A stretch of DNA of 12,945 nt, taken from NCBI GenBank assembly GCA_009779515.1, contig WREE01000043.1, positions 1 to 12,945 of the forward strand, in the 5' to 3' direction. Below the pieces are notes generated by a model that worked only from the letters and a program-made list of their open reading frames with translations, was not told where the DNA came from and did not search any database. Position numbers and translations under genes: made by a program. Position 1 is the stretch's first letter. Each line of letters opens with the position of its first letter. Source of the DNA: Symbiobacteriaceae bacterium (lineage in GTDB: Bacteria > Bacillota > JAAYKD01 > WRDA01). Shown one piece after another: positions 7,871 to 12,945 of this stretch.

Positions 7871-7917
7871 GCCACAGCATACCCTTGACCTCCGACCTGG
7901 TTGTGGTATAGTGTGGC
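7871..7917. repeat. Imperfect inverted repeat enclosing a rightward promoter
   Basis: GCCACA-GC-ATACC (7871-7883) pairs with GGTAT-AG-TGTGGC (7905-7917): eleven of thirteen positions match with a two-base mismatch in the middle. The right arm overlaps the -10 box at 7907-7912, and the -35 box lies just inside the left arm. It may be an operator, or a hairpin in a transcript that reads through this region. Confidence 0.5.
7885..7912 (+). promoter_or_regulatory. Strong sigma-A-type promoter facing right
   Basis: The -35 box TTGACC (7885-7890) and -10 box TATAGT (7907-7912) are separated by 16 bases, with an extended TG at 7904-7905. A start near 7919 is expected. No plus-strand gene follows for more than 900 bases, so the product would be a small RNA or a transcript antisense to the acetyltransferase gene. 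Confidence 0.5.
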
Positions 7918-7918
7918 T

Positions 7919-7984
7919 TCATCGGATTGGCTGTTCATTTCTCTGTTCATGTCGAAAATCCTTTGGCAAATTAAGGTTTTTTTT
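7919..7984 (+). ncRNA. Candidate small RNA of about 65 bases
   Basis: Inferred only from a good promoter upstream and a stem followed by T8. The stem pairs AAAA-CCTT (7956-7964 with one bulged T) with AAGGTTTT, loop near 7965-7972, then T residues to 7984. The body contains the octamer CTGTTCAT twice (7931-7938 and 7943-7950). The stem is weak, and no known RNA family was recognised. Confidence 0.25.
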
Positions 7985-8109
7985 AGTGTATATCCCACTC
8001 GAAAACATGGACAAATTTTTATCCGTCCTTATATAAATCATGCCATTCCGGTAAGCGCGCCCTAGGCTTAAGGGGTAGCCCTAACTTTTCGCAGACACGC
8101 CTTGACGCT

Positions 8110-8691
8110 TCATTGGGGATATGATTGGTTATAAGCAATTTCTTTCGCCCTAGCCCAATCTTCCGCCAGAATAGCATAGCGCACCCTATCCACTAATTCA
8201 CCACGACTAACTTTGCATTGACGAAGCGTACCTTCATAAAGCATGCCTGCTTTTTGCAAGACTTTGCCCGACGCAGGATTCCGGGGGTCATAAGAAGCCC
8301 AAATACGGTTGAGTTTTACGGTTGCGAAGCAATGCTCTATCACGGCTTGGAGAGCTTCGGTGGCATATCCGCAGCCCCACCACATTTTTCCGATTTGATA
8401 GCCCACTTCGACCGAACGTGCCTCTTTATCGGTTTCTGCGTAATCAATCGTTCCTATAACTTCGTTATGGTCCTTTAAAACAATAGCCAACAGCGCCGAG
8501 TTGGGCGCAGTTTCTTTATAATAAGGCATCCATGCTGTTATCCGCTTGTGGGTATCTTCGATGGTTGCACAAAGGTCATAAGGCATAAAACGAAGGACAT
8601 CTGGGTCGCTTGCCCAGTTGCGAAACATAGATTCGGCATCAGATATAGCGAAAGGTCGCAGTATTAGGCGTTTAGTTTCAAGTGGTATCAT
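8110..8691 (-). CDS. GNAT acetyltransferase, RimJ/RimL type
   Basis: A 193-residue GNAT-fold enzyme that transfers acetyl from acetyl-CoA to an amino group, in this group often a protein N-terminus or a small amine. It opens with ETKRLILRPF (residues 5-14), the hallmark of the RimJ/RimL branch. The acetyl-CoA loop is MWWGCGYATEAL (103-114), a variant of the (R/Q)xxGx(G/A) motif, and RNPASGKVLQKAGM (137-150) is the late motif B segment. GAGGAGG lies about seven bases before the ATG. The gene is divergent from the second amidohydrolase and separated from the S9 gene by 602 bases, so it is probably its own transcription unit. The substrate is unknown. Confidence 0.93.
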   Translation of the reverse strand: MIPLETKRLILRPFAISDAESMFRNWASDPDVLRFMPYDLCATIEDTHKRITAWMPYYKETAPNSALLAIVLKDHNEVIGTIDYAETDKEARSVEVGYQIGKMWWGCGYATEALQAVIEHCFATVKLNRIWASYDPRNPASGKVLQKAGMLYEGTLRQCKVSRGELVDRVRYAILAEDWARAKEIAYNQSYPQ

Positions 8692-8856
8692 TTCGCACCC
8701 TCCTCATTCATACTCACCGGATGCGGGAACATTTTACACACCCCTGTCGCTGGTGCTTACCCCACGGGGAGGTCATTTTTAGTTGTCCATCGAATTAGAA
8801 AGGACAAGGAGTTTGGCTAGATTACCAAACAATATTAAAACGAAGGAGAGTTGGCT
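8692..8856. promoter_or_regulatory. Divergent intergenic region with two inverted repeats
   Basis: These 165 bases must carry promoters for both the leftward acetyltransferase and the rightward amidohydrolase, though neither has a clear -35/-10 pair. On the amidohydrolase side are TTGTCC (8783-8788) paired with GGACAA (8802-8807) across 13 bases and GTTTGG (8811-8816) paired with CCAAAC (8825-8830) across 8 bases. Both are perfect six-base stems placed one after another before the ribosome site. They could be operators or a structured leader. Confidence 0.45.
8843..8848 (+). promoter_or_regulatory. Ribosome binding site deciding the amidohydrolase start
   Basis: AAGGAG lies eight bases before the ATG at 8857 but only two before the in-frame TTG at 8851. 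The ATG is therefore the better start. Confidence 0.75.
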
Positions 8857-10017
8857 ATGGCTATTCTTATTAAGGGTGGCAAGGTGTATACTATCTCCCA
8901 TGGTGTTATGGAAAAAGGAGATATCTTAGTCGAAAACGGTAAAATTAAGGAAGTTGCGGCAGATATTGCTGTCACCGCAGATATGGAGGTAATCGATGCT
9001 TCTGGCCATAGCGTCATGCCTGGCATTATCGATTCCCACAGCCATATTTCTTTTATTGGTGAGCCTTCGTTATGGGCAACAAGCGACGGCAATGAAGCAA
9101 CAAGCTGGAATACTGCTCAGTTGCGGGGCCGAGATGCTTTAAACCCCAACGACCCAGGTATCCCGGCGATTGTTGCCGCAGGTATTACTACTGTTTATAC
9201 CGGGCCTGGATCGGCCAATATCATCGGTGGTACCGGTTTTGTCATGAAGCTACGGGGGCGGACAGCCAATGAAATGATTATTCCTGGAACCGAAGCCATG
9301 AAAATGGCCCTTGGCGAGAACCCCAAACGTGTGTATGGCGAGGGTAAGAAGCAGTTTCCGGCTACTCGCATGGGTAATGCTGCCGCTCTGCGAGAGGCGT
9401 TGGTTGCCGCCAGCAACTACATGCACAAAATTGAGTTAGCCGAGAAAGAAGGCAAACCGCTGCCCGACCGCGATCTTAAGCTGGAGGCCATGGTCAAGGT
9501 GCTGAAACGGGAGTACACCTGCCGCATCCATGCCCATCGCGCCGACGATATACTTACGGCGATTTACATTAGCGAAGAATTCAACTTGGACTATATTATT
9601 GAACACTGCACCGAAGGTTATCTCATAGCCGACATCCTTGCTGAGAAAAAGGTTCGCGCCACAGTGGGACCGCTGCTCATGGGGCGCGGCAAACACGAGT
9701 TGTGGAATGTTACCTTGGCGAACCCAGGTTTAATGGCCAAAGCTGGCGTGAGCATCTCCCTCCAGGCAGACGCTGGCGCCGATACCAAATGGTTGCCCTA
9801 CCACGTTGGTTTGGCTATCCGTGAAGGGCTCGATATCACTACCGCTTTTCGCGCTGTAACGCTTACCTCGGCTGAGCATATCGGTGTGGCAGATCGCGTG
9901 GGCTCGATAGAAGTTGGTAAGGATGCTGATATTGCCATCTTTAACGGCTTTCCCTTCGACAACCTGGTAAGCTGTGTCCTCACCATGATCGACGGCAAGG
10001 TCTTACACCGTAAGTAA
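8857..10017 (+). CDS. Amidohydrolase, second type
   Basis: A 386-residue amidohydrolase-superfamily protein different from the one at 2903-4150. The N-terminal beta-sandwich is followed by MPGIIDSHSHI with metal ligands His61 and His63. The GPGSANIIGGTGFVMKLRG run (116-134) is characteristic of a family of uncharacterised imidazolonepropionase-like hydrolases. Later ligands are His225/His227 in RIHAHRADD, His250 in IIEHC and probably Asp305 in LQADAG. The C-terminal GKDADIAIFNG-P is the usual closing motif. No carboxylated lysine was identified, so a one-metal or variant centre is possible. It should hydrolyse a C-N bond in an amide or cyclic amide, substrate unknown. It is the first plus-strand gene and ends before two strong terminators, so it is probably monocistronic. 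Confidence 0.9.
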   Translation: MAILIKGGKVYTISHGVMEKGDILVENGKIKEVAADIAVTADMEVIDASGHSVMPGIIDSHSHISFIGEPSLWATSDGNEATSWNTAQLRGRDALNPNDPGIPAIVAAGITTVYTGPGSANIIGGTGFVMKLRGRTANEMIIPGTEAMKMALGENPKRVYGEGKKQFPATRMGNAAALREALVAASNYMHKIELAEKEGKPLPDRDLKLEAMVKVLKREYTCRIHAHRADDILTAIYISEEFNLDYIIEHCTEGYLIADILAEKKVRATVGPLLMGRGKHELWNVTLANPGLMAKAGVSISLQADAGADTKWLPYHVGLAIREGLDITTAFRAVTLTSAEHIGVADRVGSIEVGKDADIAIFNGFPFDNLVSCVLTMIDGKVLHRK

Positions 10018-10037
10018 ATTTTATTTGCCCATCAGCT

Positions 10038-10070
10038 TCGCCGGTAGCTTAGGTGCTGCCGGTGGCTTTT
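10038..10070 (+). terminator. Terminator hairpin 1 after the amidohydrolase
   Basis: CCGGTAGC (10041-10048) pairs with GCTGCCGG (10055-10062) across the loop TTAGGT, with one T-G wobble, and the stem extends about three further pairs outward. CTTTT follows. It begins 20 bases after the stop codon. Confidence 0.6.
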
Positions 10071-10085
10071 CCCGTTGCTGCTTTG

Positions 10086-10125
10086 GAGTTCTCTGGTTCG
10101 TCAAGGAACTGGAGAACTCGTTTTA
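10086..10125 (+). terminator. Terminator hairpin 2 after the amidohydrolase
   Basis: GAGTTCTC (10086-10093) pairs perfectly with GAGAACTC (10112-10119). The stem continues inward with two G-T wobbles and GTTC/GAAC, giving 14 pairs around the loop GTCAAG. GTTTTATTAT follows. This is the best intrinsic terminator in the window. Confidence 0.8.
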
Positions 10126-10254
10126 TTATAACTATAGCCGAAGGCGGAAAGGAAAATCCCGAAACGGAGCAAGGGGAGAAGAAGGTTCTTCCTCGATGAA
10201 ATAGAACTACACCCTAGGGGAAACCCGAAGTTTACGTTTGAGAGGAGGTGCCGC

Positions 10255-11220
10255 ATGTATACCTTCCGTGCTTTGTCCGACCATGAGTTGGATAAATGGC
10301 TCGACTTCTTGGTTCAGGAAGCCTTTGTCGGCTCCAGCCGAGAGTTCTTTGCCAACCAATGGTATCATGATCCCGAGGGAAAAATTGAAGGCATTTTGGT
10401 AACAGTTGGAGACAACGAGGAAATACTCAGCACCCAAAGAGTTTTTCAGCGCAGCCTCATGCTGGAAGGCTGCCAGATACCCATGGGAGGGATCGGTTCG
10501 GTGGGCACCAAAGAGGCATTTCGCGGCAGGCGCCTCGCCAGCAGGCTTTTTGACATCGGTCACGACTACATTATTGCCCAGGGTATGCCTGTAGCCTACC
10601 TCTATTGCGCGCCGGCTATGACCTCATTTTATAGTCGCTTTGGTTACCAAAAGCTTCTGAATATTAGTCGTATCGCTAACCTGAGCAGAACGGCAGGAGC
10701 TGCAGCAGTAGCAGTCCGTGATGCTGTCTTTCCAGATGATGTCCCCCACTTGATGACGATGTACAGCTATTTTACCTCACGGGGGAATGCGGTAGTTGTG
10801 CGTAGCAAGGAATACTGGGAGCTGTGGCCACCTGCCCACAGGAGAGCAAGCTATAAAATTGCGTTAAACAGTGAAAATAACCCTATCGCTTATATGGCTA
10901 TCAGTAAGGAACCCTCCCATGGCAGTATACGGGTTTACGACTTTGGTTGCTACCCCGGCTATGATAATATCTTCGACGATTTTATCATGTCCTATATAAC
11001 CCCTCAGGTACCGGCAGTGCAGCAGGTCGTAAACCATCCTCTGGTGCCTTCAAAACTGGATGTAGCTGAAGAAAAGGAACTGCATTGCCTTATGTTCAAG
11101 CTGTTAACGGATTTTGAACTAAACGGCTGTATGATTCGCGATACTTGCCAACTGTTGCACGTCTTACATGGTGGAGGGCGCCAATCTAAGCTGTTGAACT
11201 GGGAGATAGACACCTTGTAG
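10255..11220 (+). CDS. GNAT acetyltransferase, Eis-like
   Basis: A 321-residue protein. The N-terminal GNAT domain (about 1-140) contains the acetyl-CoA motif in GGIGSVGTKEAFRGRRLASRLF (78-99), as in Eis-type enzymes, and FYSRFGYQK (125-133) as the closing motif. Residues 145-320 appear to be a second, poorly conserved domain with an aromatic-rich run (EYWELWPP, near 182). Eis family members are usually nearer 400 residues with three domains, so this one seems shortened at the C-terminus. An excellent AGGAGG lies six bases before the ATG. It is isolated by terminators upstream and an 88-base gap downstream. The acceptor could be a small amine, aminoglycoside or protein; no evidence chooses among them. 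Confidence 0.85.
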   Translation: MYTFRALSDHELDKWLDFLVQEAFVGSSREFFANQWYHDPEGKIEGILVTVGDNEEILSTQRVFQRSLMLEGCQIPMGGIGSVGTKEAFRGRRLASRLFDIGHDYIIAQGMPVAYLYCAPAMTSFYSRFGYQKLLNISRIANLSRTAGAAAVAVRDAVFPDDVPHLMTMYSYFTSRGNAVVVRSKEYWELWPPAHRRASYKIALNSENNPIAYMAISKEPSHGSIRVYDFGCYPGYDNIFDDFIMSYITPQVPAVQQVVNHPLVPSKLDVAEEKELHCLMFKLLTDFELNGCMIRDTCQLLHVLHGGGRQSKLLNWEIDTL

Positions 11221-11280
11221 CCAAGCTCCCCACAGTCGCAAAAGCCGCATCTGGGAAGCCCTAGTTGTTAATTAATCATC

Positions 11281-11286
11281 TATAAT
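11281..11286 (+). promoter_or_regulatory. Consensus -10 box before the PLP enzyme
   Basis: TATAAT matches the sigma-A -10 consensus exactly, in an AT-rich gap 22 bases before the ATG at 11309. No good -35 was found at the usual distance; the nearest TTG-containing hexamer (TTGTTA, 11265) is only ten bases away. Transcription would begin near 11293 with a very short leader. Confidence 0.4.
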
Positions 11287-11308
11287 TATTTCGTGAAGGG
11301 TGATGACC

Positions 11309-12409
11309 ATGCTACCAATGCCTAACGGCACCCCCCTGCAAGAGCTTAATACCCCTTGCCTTTTGCTAGACAGAGATTTGCTGCAACAAAACATTGCCAC
11401 TATGGCAAGTTTAGGGACGCAAAGCGGAATTGCCATTCGTCCCCATACCAAGACCCATAAATGTCCGCAGATTGCTAAGCTGCAGCTTACGGCTGGAGCC
11501 ACAGGAATTTGCACGGCGACTTTGGGTGAAGCGGAAGCCATGTCCGAACACGGTATTACCGACATCCTGATAACCCGCATGGTGGTAGGTCAAGCTAAGA
11601 CGCAACGTCTGTTAAACTTAGCCACCCGAGGAAAAATCGCCGTGGTATGTGATAGCTTCGGCAATGCGCAAGCTCTGGGGCAAGCGGCGCAAGAGAGGCA
11701 AGTCCCCTTAACGGTCTTTATCGAAATCAATGTAGGCACCGGTCGCTGTGGCGTTCTTCCCCAGAGCGATGATTTCTTAAATTTAGCCAGGTTTGTGCAG
11801 GAGCATCGCTGGCTGGTTTTTGGCGGCTTACAAGGTTACGCAGGGCATACTTCACTGATGGCAGATGCTGTCCTGCGTAAGGAAGCAAGCCATATCGCCG
11901 ACAACATTGGCCTTGCTGCCAAAACCATGTTGGAGGAAGCAGGCATTCCTGTTCCTGTTCTTACGGGAGGCTCCACGGGAACCCACGCTTTTACGGCTAG
12001 GGGAGGTTACACCGAGCTGCAAGCGGGATCCTATGCCACCATGGATGCTGAATACAGTGCTATTGCAGGGGATGTATTCCGTCCGGCACTAACCCTCCTG
12101 GCAACAGTTATTTCCAAGACTTCTCCCCAGTGGGTCATAATTGATGCCGGGTGCAAAGCTCTCGCCGTGGATCGAGGTCCTTCGGTTTTGAAAGATTTTC
12201 CCCAGTTGGAGTACCGCTCTGCCGGCGATGAGTATGGCAAAATCACAGCCAAGGATGGTGGCGAGGTCAGGCTTCAAGTGGGGGATCTGGTAGAGCTGTA
12301 TCCCAGACACGGCTGCACTACCATCAACTTACACGATGGGTTGCAGATCATCAAAGATGGAGTCCTGCAGGATACCTGGGCAGTCGTGGGAAGGGGTCGC
12401 GTAGATTGA
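11309..12409 (+). CDS. PLP-dependent D-serine dehydratase/D-threonine aldolase-like enzyme
   Basis: A 366-residue fold-III PLP enzyme. The N-terminal alanine-racemase-like barrel starts with NTPCLLLDRDLLQQNI and carries the cofactor lysine in RPHTKTHK (Lys48 expected). GGSTGT (about residues 216-221) is the phosphate-binding loop. The C-terminal D-serine dehydratase-like domain ends with YPRHGCTTINLHD, where His334 and Cys336 are the expected metal ligands. In this family a His-x-Cys pair is known from eukaryotic D-serine dehydratase (zinc), while D-threonine aldolase, as I recall, has His-x-Asp; the sequence therefore leans toward a zinc D-serine-dehydratase-like activity, but the reaction is not certain. 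The ATG at 11309 is favoured because AAGGG (11296-11300) is eight bases away; in-frame GTG 11300 and ATG 11303 are too close. Confidence 0.9.
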   Translation: MLPMPNGTPLQELNTPCLLLDRDLLQQNIATMASLGTQSGIAIRPHTKTHKCPQIAKLQLTAGATGICTATLGEAEAMSEHGITDILITRMVVGQAKTQRLLNLATRGKIAVVCDSFGNAQALGQAAQERQVPLTVFIEINVGTGRCGVLPQSDDFLNLARFVQEHRWLVFGGLQGYAGHTSLMADAVLRKEASHIADNIGLAAKTMLEEAGIPVPVLTGGSTGTHAFTARGGYTELQAGSYATMDAEYSAIAGDVFRPALTLLATVISKTSPQWVIIDAGCKALAVDRGPSVLKDFPQLEYRSAGDEYGKITAKDGGEVRLQVGDLVELYPRHGCTTINLHDGLQIIKDGVLQDTWAVVGRGRVD

Positions 12410-12466
12410 AAATATTACCGATCAAGGATGTTGACCAGGCACTCCCCTTCCGGCGTTAGCTTCCTT

Positions 12467-12945
12467 TTAGATCGGCTGCCAATCTAAAAAGTCGAGATCA
12501 TATTCTTCGATTATGGCTATCAAAGCGTCCGGATAATTACTAGCAGTAGCATAACCGCAGCGCCTAAGAGCGTAGGCGCCGCTGGTGCTATTAAACATGA
12601 CATCACGAAAGGGCTGATACCGGTCTGCTAGTAGTAACAAATTCTTGTGGTCAGCCCAGCTTTCCTGAACACTGGAATACGCTCGGAAATAGTCATCGAT
12701 TCTGTACATGGTACCATAGTATTCCTCTAATGTGCTGGATATGACGCTACCCGCTGAACCTCTGCCCTTGATGCCAAATAAATTATAGGAAAACTGCCCG
12801 GTGTATCTGTCCACCGGCAAACTCTGCCCCCAGCCTGTCTCCAGGATGGCTTGGGCTACCTGAAGAGCAGCAGACATGCCGGTTTGCTTTTGTGATTGTA
12901 AAGCCAGGGGTGTAATAAGACTCATGAACCCTTCTTTACTAGTCA
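12467..12945 (-). CDS. GH73-type glucosaminidase domain protein (5' end outside window)
   Basis: The visible protein is a FlgJ/LytG-like N-acetylglucosaminidase domain that cleaves peptidoglycan. Numbering from the ATG at 12925, motifs are AQAILETGWG with catalytic Glu29, NLFGIKG (48-54), the Tyr-rich EEYYGTMYRIDDYFRAY and the closing GYATASNYPDALI (124-136). The frame stays open from 12925 to the edge and adds TSKEGF before MSLITPLAL; family domains normally begin with a similar E-x-F-(I/M)-x-x-I-x-P run, and the GGG is only three bases from the ATG. The true start is thus probably a few codons, or more, beyond the window; 12925 remains possible (152 residues). No signal peptide is visible. 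It converges with the PLP gene, leaving a 57-base gap. Confidence 0.85.
   Translation of the reverse strand, partial: TSKEGFMSLITPLALQSQKQTGMSAALQVAQAILETGWGQSLPVDRYTGQFSYNLFGIKGRGSAGSVISSTLEEYYGTMYRIDDYFRAYSSVQESWADHKNLLLLADRYQPFRDVMFNSTSGAYALRRCGYATASNYPDALIAIIEEYDLDFLDWQPI

Larger units (their letters stand above)
7508..8109. other. 602-base intergenic region rich in signals, no credible gene
   Basis: No open frame with a ribosome site and family-like content was found on either strand. The stretch holds the TGTGTTAC repeats, a small hairpin GCACCT-TCCT-AGGTGC (7689-7704), a rightward promoter inside an inverted repeat, a T8 run at 7977-7984, and a second weak rightward promoter-like pair (TGGACA at 8008, TATAAA at 8032). 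The leftward part (7508 to about 7700) must contain the leader and probably the promoter of the S9 peptidase gene, but I could not assign a clear minus-strand -35/-10 pair. An AGGAGG at 7807-7812 is followed too closely by an ATG that opens only a seven-codon frame. Confidence 0.7.

Noticed and set aside
8008..8037. TGGACA-18-TATAAA promoter-like pair on the plus strand.
   Set aside because: The spacing and -35 are weak and nothing on the plus strand follows closely; AT-rich DNA gives such matches by chance.
10126..10254. Purine-rich leader before the Eis-like gene as a riboswitch.
   Set aside because: I compared it from memory with glycine, guanidine, fluoride, ZTP and THF motifs and saw no match; only the ribosome site is convincing.
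12465..12489. TTTTAGAT / ATCTAAAA stem at the end of the glucosaminidase gene as a terminator.
   Set aside because: The stem is almost all A-T, overlaps coding sequence, and no T run follows in either direction.

Overview
The window looks like a chromosomal segment of a Gram-positive-type anaerobe of the Bacillota, probably Clostridia-like. This rests on strong Shine-Dalgarno sequences (AGGAGG, AAGGGGG) before most genes, a roughly balanced base composition, an aspartate kinase resembling the Bacillus DapG type, a clade-3-type M3 oligoendopeptidase and a GH73-type glucosaminidase. No rRNA, tRNA, CRISPR array, transposase or phage structural gene was found. The exact genus cannot be read from the sequence.

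Minus-strand block (bases 1 to 8691). In transcription order it holds a RimJ/RimL-type acetyltransferase, a 602-base intergenic region, an S9 prolyl-oligopeptidase-type peptidase, a DapG-like aspartate kinase, a metal-dependent amidohydrolase with prolidase/imidazolonepropionase-like motifs, an M3 oligoendopeptidase, a two-anchor membrane protein, and the first 20 codons of another membrane protein that leaves the window. From the S9 gene downward the gaps are 118, 65, 167, 49 and 12 bases and no convincing terminator lies in them, so co-transcription is likely. A perfect 3 x 16-bp tandem repeat sits in the leader just before the ribosome site of the M3 gene.

Intergenic region 7508-8109. It holds no credible gene but has dense signals: three copies of the octamer TGTGTTAC (two forming an inverted repeat), a strong sigma-A-type promoter facing right inside an imperfect inverted repeat, and a weak stem followed by eight T residues about 65 bases downstream of that promoter. 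A short unannotated RNA is possible.

Plus-strand block (8857 to 12409). Divergent from the first acetyltransferase gene are a second, different amidohydrolase ending in two tandem terminators, an Eis-like GNAT acetyltransferase, and a PLP enzyme of the D-serine dehydratase/D-threonine aldolase family with its own -10 box. A convergent glucosaminidase gene enters from the right edge.

Taken together the genes suggest peptide and amino-acid salvage: endopeptidases cut oligopeptides, amidohydrolases may act on dipeptide-like, cyclic or N-blocked amides, and a PLP enzyme may act on D-hydroxy amino acids. The aspartate kinase inside the peptidase cluster and the repeat- and signal-rich intergenic regions are the least expected parts. 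No unmistakably new defence or mobile system is visible.
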